NCBI RefSeq assembly: GCF_028640845.1
Contig: NC_080539.1
Coordinates: 157,169,236-157,233,235 of the forward strand
DNA: 64,000 bases
Direction of reading: 5' to 3'
Source: Ahaetulla prasina
Taxonomy: Eukaryota > Chordata > Lepidosauria > Squamata > Colubridae
Part shown: piece by piece, positions 30,900-43,078 of the stretch
How positions within the stretch are numbered: the first letter of the stretch is position 1
How the letters are laid out: the number at the start of each line of letters is the position of its first letter
Notes under the pieces: model-generated
Seen by the model: the letters and a program-made list of their open reading frames with translations, nothing else
Database searches by the model: none
Told to the model about the DNA's origin: nothing
Translations under genes and position numbers: made by a program

Positions 30900-33800
30900 T
30901 GAAAACGTATCTGTCAGATTCTCAATCACCAACTTCCACCTCCATAAACTCCCCTCTCCAGCCATTCTCAACATAACAACATCATTCAAATTCGGGGGCT
31001 CCGGCAATAACCAACTTATCCCAACACCAAAGAAAAAAAAGGAAAAAAAATGTACCCGCTCTATATTTTATAAGTGGCTGATGTAGATTCTTCACTGATT
31101 AATCCCTTAAAGATGACATCGTTTCTCGAAAAAAGAAGAAAATGCATTCGGAATGGGCTTAATTATAATGCACATCTATCATTTTATGCACCAATCCCCA
31201 CAGCCAAGCTTAAATGCTCTTCACTCTTCTTTGAGTTGACAGAAAACTATCCTTGCATGTGATCTGCAGATCCCATTGCCAATCTCTATCCTGTCACTGC
31301 AATCATCTGGCTTCTCTCCAAAGGCAATTGGTGACAAAGTCTGACAGATAATACATATCTAGAGGCTACTCTTGAACAGTGTTCGAATCAAGAAGAACAT
31401 ATTGCTTTAACACCCTTGCAGCAAAGGAGAATTTCGGGCTACGAATGAGACAGGGTGACATGGCACAGAAAAATACATACCTTGTTGAAATTTATTTGTC
31501 TGGCATCTACAGAAGGGGCGGTAGTGGCGGCAGGAGCCATCACAATGCCAGCTCCACTTGTTATGTGCAATATCACAAAAATGATAGGGAAAAGCTGGCA
31601 TTATAGCCAGCCACACCGTGCACATTTCATTATTTCATTGTTACTATAACCAGGTACAGATGCCAACATCTGTCCCATGCAAATGTAGCAAGCAACATCA
31701 GTATGGAGAAATGGACATCGATTCTTTTTGATATTCAGAGAATACACTGTGCTTCCTGGGATGCAGAAATGGCTTCTTTAAAAAAAAACCAAAAAAACAA
31801 CCACCAGTCGTTGAAATCTATGCATGATAAAGTGCCTCTGTGAGTAAACAGCAAAAAAAGAGGGAAATGAATATATTGATCAAAGCAACGCTGCAGCAGA
31901 AATCTGAACAGATTTGGCTTGGCTTCCAGAAATTATTTGGAGACTAAAAGAACTGGGGCAGTAGCTGATGGCATACTCTTACACTGCTCGTGTACTGACA
32001 AGAGACATTTAAGCTTGGTTATTTTGTGTGAAAGAATGGGAGCTCGGTTTAAGCAGACGTGCTCCACTTTCCCCGTGTACAAATTTTGCTATCGGCTTTC
32101 TCTTTCCTTTGTGTTTGCAATTTGGATAGAAGTTGGATGGTAGTGGGTGGGCTTGAAGGCCGACCTGAGTGGGAACAGAGTTCTGGACACTAGTTTTGGG
32201 CAAACTCTCCCCTTTTCTGGCGGATATTTCTTGAAATCTCCAGAAATGAATGTTAGGATTAGAGAGGTTTTCTCCCCTGACAAAATGGTGCCCCCATGGC
32301 CAGGTTGTAAAGATACTTGATTGTACCCCTTCAGGACTTGCTATATCTTTTGGAGGGGTGGAGACAGACATACTTCTAAACATAGTTCTAGATAACTCAG
32401 CATTTTTCTTCAATCCCCTTTTTTCTATCCCTCTTTATGACAAATCTCTGTTCCTTTGTATTGTACAAAACGGTACCCATGTTTATCAAGCTACGCTATC
32501 TGATAATGAATACCGTTAAGCTACATCTGCAGTGGAATACATGGCAATTATACCAGAACATGTTTTGATTAGAATAAAAATGAAGCAGGGAGAATTTTTT
32601 TAAAAAAGGTATTTTATATTGGTAATAGCGTCTACGCGTTGCATTCTGGATCTAAACACTTTCCATTGCTATTGGCAAGTTAGGTTAAACAAATGACAGG
32701 TAATATTTAGGTCTGCTCTAGATTAATTGCAGGGTTTTTCTGACAATGGATCTATTACTACCACTTTTGCCTACTGAGACTGTAACTAAATAGCTGCCAA
32801 AGAGCCAGATCTCAGTTTTACGTTCTGAACGATTCTAGGAATCAGGCTCTTTCCACATGCAAGTGAAACATCAAACCAGGATCAGTGCCCACCCCAGGGT
32901 CAAAGGTGCCATTGGGCTTGTCAGGGTCTTGGAAAATTGAGGCCATTAAGCATTGGCTGATGTCTACTCTAGAGGGAATGCTATAAAGAGTTTTTGAGAA
33001 TTTCTGCTGGAGCTGTGGGACAGGTTTTTTTCCCATTGATGGGAATTCCTGACTCATCCCCCTCCCAGTTTCTGGGGTTCATCACCTTTCTCTTTTAGCC
33101 AAGATGCCTTGGTACCTTACCAGGATTCCCTCTCCCCAGTAATTTCAAGGCTGCTTTGCCACTCCCCACAGTTAAGATTATTTCTCCTATTAGTTTTCTT
33201 TGCCAACTGGTGAGATAACTGGTGGGTAACTGGATAAGCAGTGTGGAAACTTATGGCATTCCATAGCATTTGAGGCCAGTGGCTGCTGGAAGCCATTCGC
33301 TCTCTTAGTGATTCTTGCTTCTACGGTTTTCTTCTTTTGCTTTCAAGTTTCTCAAAGTTCAAATTAATTGGCTGCATTCATACAAAATACCAAATCGAGA
33401 TTTGTTAAAACAACCCATCATGTGCCGATTTTCCCTTAAGACTGTGCCATGGATGAGTTCAGGATCACTCTGATTCCCAAAGAAAACTACTTTCTGGCAT
33501 AAATGACATGCAAACCCAGCCAATCTTTACATTTCATTAGTTAAATTGATTTTGGAAAGGGTTACAGGATTCCTCTCATTAAAAAAATGCTGTACTATTT
33601 TACACTGCCCAGAAATTCATGGAAAAATTGCTACTGAAGCCACTGTTGTTCCTATGTGCTAGAGTGTATGACAACTGTGGTTGGAACGATAACAATGCAG
33701 CCCTTCAGCAATCTGATAGCTATTTTTGTCTCATTAATTTACAAATAGTACATTGAACCTATTGATATCTAGACAAGCTACACCATGAGCATGTAAAATT

Positions 33801-34154
33801 CTGGAGGTTTAAATGTGTGCACATTTTTAAATGGATATCACGTGCACATTTGTGAATGAATATATTATGTGAAAAATTTTATTTGCAAACTGTTTCCCCA
33901 CCCAAATTGTTCAATGGATTACATCCAAGTAAGTATGCATTGGACTGCAATTTCCATGTATTTTTACTATGCAATACCCTTCAGTTTTTGCAAGTATAAT
34001 ATATAGTTGGGGAGGTTTACTGTGACAGTATTGCGATGGATACAAATATACCCAATGTTTTGTTCTCTTTTTGAGCAGCATTATACAGAGCACAGAAGAG
34101 TCAGAAGTAATAAGCCAAAGAAATTTAAAAGGAAATATTTCTAAAATTGCTGTT
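30900..34154. other. Repeat-poor intergenic stretch, no gene recognised
   Basis: About 3.2 kb in which I recognise no LINE, SINE or DNA element. Frames up to 134 codons (32009-32413, minus) lack any coding signature. This is a candidate for single-copy regulatory DNA upstream of MYCN. Confidence 0.5.
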
Positions 34155-34372
34155 ATTGTTATTTTCTGCCTTCAAGTCAGCGTTAACTCATGGTGATTGC
34201 CTGGACGTATCCTTGCAGTTTTCCTGACAAGATTTCAGAAGTGGTTTACCATTGTTTTCTTCCTAGGGCTGAGACAGAGTGACTGGTCCACGATCACCCA
34301 GCTGGCTTTGTGCCTAAATTAGACCAAAACTCTGGGTCTCCTGGTTTCTTGCCAGATGCCTTAACCACCATT
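34155..34372 (-). mobile_element. SINE-like repeat, minus strand
   Basis: 'CTGCCTTCAAGTCAGCGTTA' and 'GAAGTGGTTTACCATTGTTT', then a GACTGGTCCACGATCACCCA-like segment, match a common amniote tRNA-SINE-like body. Sequence at 37150-37325 is the same family in the opposite orientation. Confidence 0.65.
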
Positions 34373-34374
34373 AT

Positions 34375-35085
34375 TCACTATGCTTCTTGAAATCTTTTTC
34401 CCTGTTAGCTATCTTTCTTTCTACCATACTTCATACATTGCGTTTTGTTTTTATAGTTTTCGCCTCTCTCTTCATCGCATCTCATCCATTTCATTCAGCC
34501 AGAACTTCCTCAGTCTTCTTCTCATTCCAGTAAGCCTTCAAACACTTGTTTTGCACCTTAATCTTCATTCCTTCCTTCTACATGACTAAAATGCTTCATT
34601 CTACTTATTTGATGCTGGTCCCTCAATAATTCTATTATTTAGTCCATAGTCATTCATTCGTTTTGTCCCATTCTCTTCTTACTTTACCTTATACTAGCAT
34701 TCCATTTCTACTAGATTCAATTTATTTTTAACAAAATTGGCAGAAACTAACTTTTATATACAGCCATTTCCTTGTCTTTCAGCAAATGTTCTTTTCTGAA
34801 AACAGAGCATACATACCCATCCATCTTTCTACCAACATTCACACATCTTTAAATTTCTCCATCCATTTTCCTATCTTCACTAATATTTGGCCAAGGAACA
34901 CAAATTCATCTACTTGTTCTAGACTTTAACCATCTGTATATAATTTATGACTGGACACTCCATTTCCCCTATAAAACACAGCTTGCCTTGTCTTTGATAC
35001 ATCAAGTTTCAGATCCATATTCTGTGTCACATCATACAATTTTCCTAATGTTTGCTGCATATTATACATCATTATATAAAAAGAC
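34375..35085 (-). mobile_element. Decayed LINE RT fragment, RTE-like, minus strand
   Basis: The reverse complement encodes, with stops, 'NMDLKLDVSKTRQAVFY', 'EQVDEFVFLGQI' and, further on, a YALFSEKN-like motif. This is the post-YxDD part of an RTE-type reverse transcriptase. It is heavily decayed. Confidence 0.55.
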
Positions 35086-36930
35086 TTCTATGGGGATGGG
35101 AATGTCAAAACAGGCAAGATGGCAATTAAGGAACTACAATCAATGCCGTACTCCTTCTACCCTTACTGTACACACACAAACACACATATGTATATGTGTA
35201 TACACACATACATTTCACAGTCTGAACATATTTTTAATCTCCTGGTGACTGTTCTTTATAATACATACATCTATTAAATGAAAGGAAGATCATATATCCT
35301 TTTTTAACTTACTGCTTAATTCTGAACTATTCACTAAATATTCTATTTATCATGCATGCTTTAATAGTTTATTATAATGGCTAATGCACTACAATGGTTA
35401 ATGTCTTAGTATCAAGAACTGGAATTAAAATATATCCAGGCATCCGGAAATCACTCAGAACAAGAAAAAATGGAATAGCTGTAGAAATCTCTTTCTAAGT
35501 TGACTTTCTTACATTACACTTAGCCTTTTAAAAGTTTTATACTCAAACTCAGACATGACATGGGGCGTCAAACCAACTTCATAAGGCTGTGTTGGCCTAT
35601 GTATTTCTATGCATCTCAGGATTCGAATTAAGCAACGATAGCCTTTAAAGCAATGGGGACAAATATCTTTGTTGTATTGTAAAACTGGGTTTTCTAAATG
35701 CAGCTGTGTGCATACGTGTTGGGTGTCAAAAGAGAAAGGAGGCAATAAGACAACAGCATTGCTCCTCCATCACATCTATGGCAACCGCCAGAGATAGCCC
35801 AATTATTTATGTGACACAGAAATAAACATGTTGCATTGATTTACTAAAGCTCGGCTGCCAATAGTAAAACCATCAATAGTTCAACATAAAGGACTTTAGC
35901 GGTTCTGAAGAGAGTTTCATTGCAGCAATAAGTGTGAGGCTGTTTCCTTGGCGGTTAACAGTTTTTATGGCAAAGCTTTGAAGAATGTTCCAGAGCTTAT
36001 CAGGGGAGCCCTATCTGCTACATGTAAAACAAGAACAAACAGAAATAACTTTCAAGTTCTGGCCCATCATTATTAGTGGAATTGGGCTGAGCCAGGAGCT
36101 TCAGTAGGTTTAAGCAAGAAAGGCTTGATTGGTTTCAAGGGATCAACATCTGTTTATCCTGCAATTCTGAAACCTTTATCTCTCTTTTTGGGCAGATCTT
36201 ACGCACAGCCCTGCACACACACTGGGGTCAGGCCCTATCGCTTTCATTGGAACAATATTTTTAGGACGTTTCCTTGAAAAGACTGCTGTCTTTTAAAAAA
36301 TCTGACTGCCCATTAAGTGCCATATGGTTCATTTCCTAAAAAGGATGAGTTAGAAACTGCACAGATCTCACACCCTTTTCAACATCTAGAAGGAAGGTCT
36401 TTAGTCCATCATACCCAAATGAGATATTTTGCCATCTCTCTTCTTCTTGGCTCAGATAAGCATCTGTTCTCCAGGGTTTGACACAGGAGCCTTCCCTAAC
36501 TAAACCTACCCATGGTTATTAAGTATTAAACATGTTGGGTCATGCCATTCACTTCCTGTTATTTCATAGGGACATTCATTTGAGTTCTGCACTGAAAACA
36601 CATCACAAGGTTCACCGGAGAAGGCGGCCCAGTTGCTCCAGAAGCATTGAAGTCTGGTTGGCCCCCTGTAGCGGAACGACGTCCAGATATCTTGACTGTA
36701 GGTCGCTGGTGAGGAGATGCCATTTTGGTTGGGCTACCACATCTGAACTGCAAATATCCCAAGGACAGCAGACAGTGCTCTCCAGAGTTTTGTAGCCCAG
36801 ATTTGACATAATAAAATCTAGAATTTGCTGTCATTTCTGCAGTCCACACTCTACGAGTTTCCTGCTGCTGCCTTCTGCTGCTGTGAGAAAATACAGTCCT
36901 AGGCTGTATCAGTGTCAGATTGCTGTCTAG
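35086..36930. other. No gene recognised; largely repeat-free
   Basis: It contains a short CA-rich stretch (35170-35210). 35500-36500 looks single-copy. The antisense 129-codon frame at 36559-36948 has no recognisable domain. Confidence 0.45.
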
Positions 36931-37148
36931 TAGCAATAGCAATAGCACTGAAACTTATATACCGCTTCACAGTGCTTTACAGCCCCCTCTAAGTGGTTTA
37001 ACAGAGTCAGCCTATTGCCCTCAACAATCTGGGTCCTCATTTTACCGACCTCAAAAGGATGGAAGGCTGAGTCAACCTTGAGCTGATCAGGATCGAACCC
37101 CGGACAATTGGCAGAATTAGCCTGCAATACTGCACCACCGGAATCTCC
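36931..37148 (-). mobile_element. tRNA-derived SINE, minus strand
   Basis: 'TATACCGCTTCACAGTGCTT' (tail), 'CAACAATCTGGGTCCTCATT' and 'GAAGGCTGAGTCAACCTTGA', then a box B complement 'GGATCGAACCCC'. It belongs to the subfamily with the AGTGCTTTACAGCC tail, distinct from the hairpin-tailed subfamily. Confidence 0.88.
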
Positions 37149-37149
37149 T

Positions 37150-37325
37150 AGTAACTAGGAGATTGAATTCTAGTTCCATCTAATGCTCAAAGCCAGTTGA
37201 GTGACTTGCACTAGTCCTGTCTCTCAACCCTTGGAAGCAGGTGAGGGCAAACTACTTCCAAAATCTTGCCAAAACTTCAGGAACGTATCCAGGCAGCCAC
37301 CTGAAGTCAACACGGATTCCAAGCC
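37150..37325 (+). mobile_element. SINE-like fragment, plus strand
   Basis: 'GGGCAAACTACTTCCAAAAT' followed by CTTGCCAAAAC, then 'CCAGGCAGCCACCTGAAGTC'. This corresponds to the complement of 34155-34372. Confidence 0.6.
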
Positions 37326-37331
37326 AAATAT

Positions 37332-37358
37332 ATGTGTGTGTGTGTGTGTGTGTGTGTA
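37332..37358. repeat. (TG)n microsatellite
   Basis: About 13 TG units. Confidence 0.9.
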
Positions 37359-37994
37359 AGTTTCTGTTGCGGAATAATTCTTGAGCTCCCAAGTCTGTCA
37401 AAAAACATGCCCTTTTTATTGAAATACAGTGGCTACAATTTTAAATGCCCCGAACGGAGAATCCTTTCAGGGTTTGTCCTCCTTTAAACTTGGATTTGAA
37501 AATGAGTTTCAGCTGCAGGAAATGAAAGCCTACCCTTTCAGCATCAAGCAGATTCCAGCCCAAAGCTAAAGGATTCCTGCTCCAAAGCAACTTTTCTGTG
37601 AGGATGTCTCTTTCCAATGATACCATTTGGAAATATTTGCGATGGTGTCTGACTCTAATGATGACAAGTTTATACATCTGGTTTTATAATACTGTGTTTA
37701 CATTAGAAATGAAAATAAATAAATAAATAAAAACCCTCTCTACCCTTGCGTTATCTGCGCCATAATTATCTAGCTAAATATTTCCCTAAAAATTTTTTTT
37801 CAAAGTTCATGGAAACAAATTATATTTTTGGAAGTGGGGTGCGCTTATAGAATTCCCCAAATACGTAAAATAGTAATACCTTCTTCAAATACTCTGACAA
37901 TCTGAAGCAAACATGGGTGTGTCTCTTTTATCTCCCCCCCCATCCAATGCCATTCAGCTGCAGAAATAAAAGTCTTGCTCTAGGTTAGGCCTGA
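37359..37994. other. No gene recognised
   Basis: Intergenic; a short (AAAT)n run near 37713. Confidence 0.45.
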
Positions 37995-38895
37995 TATAGA
38001 TATAGACGAGAGGTCGAACGACTAGCCTTGTGGTGCAACCAAAACAGTCTGGAACTGAACACGCTCAAAACCGTAGAAATGGTGGTAGACTTTAGGAGAA
38101 ACCCTTCCATACTTCCACCTCTCACAATACTAGACAACACAGTATCAACAGTAGAAACCTTTAAATTTCTAGGTTCTATCATATCGCGAGATCTAAAATG
38201 GACAGCTAACATCAAAAACATCATCAAAAAAGGACAACAAAGAATGTTCTTTCTGCGCCAACTCAGTAAGCTCAAACTGCCCAAGGAGCTGCTGATTCAG
38301 TTCTACAGAGGAATTATTGAGTCTGTCATTTGCACCTCTATAACTGTCTGGTTCGGTTCTGCAACCCAACAAGACAGACACAGACTTCAGAGGATAATTA
38401 GAACTGCAGAAAAAATAATTGCTACCAACCTGCCTTCCATTGAGGACCTGTATACCGCACGAATCAAGAAGAGGGCGGTGAAAATATTTACAGATCCCTC
38501 ACATCCAGGACATAAACTGTTTCAACTCCTACCCTCAAAACGACGCTATAGAGCACTGCATACCAGAACAACTAGACACAAGAACAGTTTTTTCTCGAAG
38601 GCCATCACTCTGCTAAACAAATAATTCCATCAACACTGTCAGACTATTTACTAAATCTGCACTACTGTTAATCTTCTCATCATTCCCATCACCAATCTCT
38701 TTCCACTTACGAGTGTATGACTGTAACTTTGTTGCTGGTAATCCTTATGATTTATATTGATCTATTGACCATCATTTGTGTTGTAAATGTTGTACCTTGA
38801 TGAACGTATCTTTTCTTTTATGTACACTGAGAGCATATGCACCAAGACAAATTCCTTGTGTGTCCAATCACTTGGCCAATAAAAAATTCTCTTCT
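37995..38895 (+). mobile_element. LINE (Rex1/CR1-group) C-terminal ORF2 and 3' UTR
   Basis: A clean 198-codon frame at 38028-38624. It begins just after the RT catalytic core: 'WCNQNSLELNTLKTVEMVVD', then an 'FKFLGSIISRDLKW' motif, then 'FFLRQLSKLKLPKELL', 'SVICTSITVWFGSATQQDR' and 'TDPSHPGHKLFQLLPSKRRY'. The 3' UTR ends 'TTGGCCAATAAAAAATTC' with a decayed pentamer tail. Endonuclease and RT catalytic residues are absent (5'-truncated), so the long frame indicates youth rather than function. Confidence 0.88.
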
Positions 38896-39098
38896 TCTAT
38901 ATTTTGCATTCTCACTCCTTCCTCACTCTTTAGTGAATTTACACTAAGGCACACGTGCACTTGATTTCTTTTGTTCATTTTGCCTTGTAGCTTGCTTCAT
39001 ATTCTTTTATCAACGCACAATGCAGCAAATGTTTTGGGTACGCACAGGCAGCATATGGTACAACTGCAAAAAAATTTAATATTTATTGAGTAAATTAC

Positions 39099-39130
<32 letters not shown>

Positions 39131-40207
39131 AAGTAGGCAGAAAATATATACAGTATAGTCCCAAGTCACAGAATATAGAACACAAAAAGGGAGACAGAAA
39201 TGCTAGTATACCATTTTATGTAAACTGCCTTACAATCTCCATATATAGAATGATGAGGGGATAATTTCAGTGTAAATGCCATTGATGACAATCCCAATCA
39301 TCACTTCTGGGACCTTTGATCAAAGTAAACAGTGTCAATACTGCAACAGCTCAAAAGTTGTGACATTTTTCTTTCTCTCCTGAAGGTTGTAGAGATGCTC
39401 CTAATACAATTATTGCCTGACTGTTGGTTCTGGCTTTCTCATTTAATATAAGCAGTTGTTTAGCTACGAGTGCTTAATATAAGCTACCCAGTGAAGACCC
39501 TGTGAGTCGAGGCTGCAAGGCCAATTCTACAGGTCAGCATTCCCCAACTTTTCCGACTTTGTGGAACGGTGAGACAGGGGATGACTTTGTGTAAGCAGTG
39601 TTCTTGTGCACAGCTCCCTTTGCACACTTGCACAAATGCAGCTTCACATGCATATGCATGCTTGCCCGTTGCTTCCACAGCCTGGTTTTGAATGGCCCTT
39701 GGTTCAGTAGTGGGCTATAGCTTTGCGGTTAAGGACCCCTGCTTAGGTTTCAGTTTTACACTGATGAACACAACTATTTCTGCTTTTTATAAGTCAGGAA
39801 AAATATCAAACCTTCCTATCCAGCGTGGGGTCTGTCTGTAGAGGAAGATTATTTTCAATCACTGAAAGAGGGAAATTATCTTGGTAGTTTACATTTTAAG
39901 AGTTTGATCTCCCAGTGCCACTAAGTGGTGCTTCATAATTAGGCTTAATTGACTTTTTTTTAACCCTACAAAGGATCCAAAATTGTTCTGTAGTTTTGTT
40001 CATATAAAGGACAAATTGCTGCCTTCACCCAGGTCAGAAGCCCATGAAATCTTCCCCGGGGCAGGAGAAAGATTGGGAACTAATAGCTGGTGTGTTTCTG
40101 GAGGTAGGTGTATCCCGACACCTATTATTGATTGTGCTCAGTCTAGAAGCTGTCTCAAACATTACTTTGAACTGCAGACCTCATTGCTAAATGAAACATC
40201 TCACTTG
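38896..40207. other. No gene recognised; (CA)n at 39100-39127
   Basis: Intergenic sequence with a 14-unit CA run. Confidence 0.5.
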
Positions 40208-40220
40208 TTATTATTATTAT

Positions 40221-40252
<32 letters not shown>
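40208..40252. repeat. (TTA)n then (CTA)n microsatellite
   Basis: About five ATT followed by ten ACT trinucleotides. Confidence 0.92.
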
Positions 40253-41149
40253 TTTGGATGCCTCTGCTTTATGTCTTGCGTTTTGCATCCTCTTCTCCAG
40301 TGAAAAGTTCTAGAGGACTTGAAAGTGAGTGGGGATTTGCATCATACTGATCCTAATAATCCTATTATTGATTTCAGGTTTCTTTTTAAAATCAGCAGGG
40401 CTCTTCTTGCCTTTCATGAAATCCACCATCGCTCCAGTAATACTTTTAAGAATTCTGGACAAAGAGCAGCATTGCAAAGGTACCTCTCTCTCCTGCTCCA
40501 CTTGGAAACCCTTGAGATTGCCAATGTGCATGTCTGAATGCAAGCTCCAGTGAAATGTTCTTTTTTTAATCATACTAAAGAAATAATCCAATGAAAACTT
40601 CAATCCCCTTTTATCTTTTTCTCAGGCCTACCCAGTCTCTCTCCCCCCCCACCCCGCAACTTATCTGGATGCACCATGAGAAAGTAAAAAAATAGAAGTA
40701 ATCATTTTTTTCAAACTGGAACAATCCGATTCTTACCTCAGCAAGTCGTTTTCCTCAACTTTTAGTTGGATCTTGAACAGATAGAGAGGTATCCCACAAA
40801 CGGAGATTCCAAGTATTTAACAAGTATTCCAAGTATTTTCCAAATAAGTATTTTAATTCCAAAAGATTCTTTATGTTTCGGGGATTTGCTCATGTATGCA
40901 CTGGGTGTGTCCCGTATATAAATAAGTCACCAAGATACTTTGATGGCCTCAGGAACAATGTGGAACTAGATAGACTAACAAAAGAATGGAATGACCCTTG
41001 ATAGCCTGTGAAGTGTTTCTCCAGGAAGTAATTTCACCTATTTTGTCATCCACCACCATCACCATCCCTCTTTGGAAGATTTTTGCTACGAAAAGATTCT
41101 GCTTGTGAAGGGTTGGGCGAGGGGCCTTCGGTTTGATGTGGCCATGCTC
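40253..41149. other. No gene recognised
   Basis: Three overlapping frames around 40310-40600 on both strands share no domain and no splice structure. Treated as chance. Confidence 0.45.
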
Positions 41150-41594
41150 GAGTGGTGAAATCCAAATTTTTTTACTACTGGTTCTGTGGGCATGGCTTGG
41201 TGGGCATGGTATGGCTTGGTGGCCGTGGTTTGGTGAGCGTGGCAGGGGAAGGATACTGCAAAATCCACATTCCCACCCCACTCCTGGGAGAAGGATGTTG
41301 CAAAATTTCCATTCCCACCCCACTCTGGGGCCAGGCAGAGGTGGTATTTGTCGGTTCTCCGAACTATAGAAAATTTCCACTACCGGTTTATTTATTTATT
41401 TATAATTTCATTTCTATACCGCCCTTCTCCCGAAGGACTCTGGGAGGTTTACAGCCATGTTTAAAAACACAAAATACAAACAGCAAATTTAAAACAGAAT
41501 TAAAACCAAATATTTAATAGGCCGAATTAAACTAAAACGGTCAAATCCATCAGGTTCTCCAGAACCTATCAGAACCTGATGGATTTCATCCTTG
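41150..41594 (+). mobile_element. hAT miniature element with two internal units, interrupted by a LINE tail
   Basis: It starts GAGTGGTGAAATCC and ends TGGATTTCATCCTTG, with a perfect 8-bp duplication CCATGCTC (41142-41149 and 41595-41602). Two ~40-bp units are present (GGGGAAGGATACTGCAAAAT and a GGGAGAAGGATGTTGC variant). A minus-strand LINE 3' end lies inside it at 41388-41545. Confidence 0.92.
41388..41545 (-). mobile_element. L2/CR1-clade LINE 3' tail, minus strand, inside the hAT element
   Basis: (TTTA)n, then 'ATACCGCCCTTCTCCCGAAG' and 'GACTCTGGGAGG', the complement of the LINE hairpin tail. It is a very short 5'-truncated insertion. Confidence 0.82.
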
Positions 41595-41675
41595 CCATGC
41601 TCTTATCTTTCAAGGATCTCACCAATTTCACTTGCTTGGTAACCTCCATTTGGAGCAAGAAATGGGAACAGGGGA

Positions 41676-41910
41676 AATAGCAATAGCACTTAGATTTATA
41701 TACCGCTTCACAGTGCTTTTGCAGCCTTCTCTAAGCGGTTTTTACAGTCATTATATATTATAAAATGAGGACCCAACAATCTGGGTCCTCATTTTACCGA
41801 CCTCAGAAGGATGGAAGGCTGAGCCAACCTTGAGCCGGTCAGACTCGAACTGCTGGCAGCCAGCAGTTAGCAGACGTAGCCTGTATTCTAACCACTGCGC
41901 CACCACGGCT
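41676..41910 (-). mobile_element. tRNA-derived SINE, minus strand
   Basis: Same subfamily as 36931-37148: 'TATACCGCTTCACAGTGCTT', then 'ATTTTACCGACCTCAGAAGG', a box B complement 'CAGACTCGAACTG', and a head ending 'ACTGCGCCACCACGGC'. The motif 'AATCTGGGTCCTCATTTTA' has an inverted echo 'TAAAATGAGGACCCA' just before it, forming a small hairpin. Confidence 0.88.
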
Positions 41911-42289
41911 CATAGGACCACATGTAGGGGTCTACACCTCAAACTACTGTGTTTCTTGATTTAGATGATTTGACTTGGGGGTCTTCTGATGCAGCCTTTC
42001 ACAATCTTCCAGCAGAGCCCGTTCAATCCAAGTCTTTGGGGGCGAAGAATTGTCTCATAAGTAAAAAAGTGCCATGCTCCTAAAAAAATCAGTGAATATT
42101 TGTAATTTAAATGTAATCACAATTAAGGTCTTTAAAAGAACCGTGTTTGCCCTGTTTATTTAGTCACTGTGCCCTTCTCTCAGAATTCAGCAGCAACATC
42201 TGGGGAGGTTGTGGGAAAGCACTGAATCTAAAGTTGTGTGGATGTGTATTGGGCTCTGCTGACCTCCACCCTGAAAAACCTAACCTTTA
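41911..42289. other. No gene recognised
   Basis: Intergenic sequence before the LINE. Confidence 0.45.
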
Positions 42290-42299
42290 AAAATGAAAG

Positions 42300-42782
42300 T
42301 TGTCAGTCACTCGCTTTCTTTGCAAGCATTTTGATGTCATTGCCCCTTCATCGGCGGAACAGATAGCTTGCTGGTCCACGGGTCTCTTTGGACAGCTTTC
42401 TGGGGGTGATTGTTTCCCGATGGCAGTTGACGTCGTAATGAGGGCGACGACAGTGGGGATGACTCTCTACTTTCACATAACCGTCGAATCATCTGGCCCT
42501 TTCTCCATCACTTGGGCCGTTGTCTACCTCTTTTGTCGTCGAGGATTCCTTTCAGCCGATTTCTGTCCCGTGTATTACACCATCTTTTTGAACAACTTGA
42601 CCGACCAGGACTGCTTTTCCACCATTTCTCGTGATTTCAATGACATGACATATTTGTGGTCGCAACCCTTTGGTTTACCAGATTATTGTTATGCGAACAT
42701 TTACAGCGGCCGACCTTCTTGCCCTGAGAGATTCCCCTCTCTCACGGGTTTGGCCCTCCACATTATCGAGGGCCCATCTTGA
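42300..42782 (+). other. 160-codon open frame in the LINE 5' region, unrecognised
   Basis: An open frame upstream of ORF2, in the position where ORF1 would sit. I see no zinc knuckle, esterase or coiled-coil motif. It is cysteine- and phenylalanine-rich. The corresponding part of copy A is diverged and not open in the same way. It is probably 5' UTR that happens to be open. Confidence 0.3.
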
Positions 42783-43078
42783 GGACGGGTTTTGAAACCC
42801 CGAGAGGTGGCATGCCAAAAATAGGAGACTCAGGGGATTTTTAATTAACTGTTTTAATCGGTTTTTTAAGGGGAGTTTTAATGGGAATTTTAAGGGGAGG
42901 GTGGGAACTGACGGGTTCGGGTTGGGAGGGGTAGGGGTGTGTGGATGGGTGGGTGGGGGAAACCCGTCAGGGAGAGGGCTAGGTCCACCATGTGTTCGCG
43001 GCGGTAACTTAATAGGTCCTGGGGTTATGGCGAGGGGCGTCGTTCCAGTTTGTCAGGGTCGAGCTATTACTACGGTAA

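Noticed and set aside
32009..32413. 134-codon minus frame as a possible gene
   Set aside because: No domain, no splice context, and composition like its surroundings.
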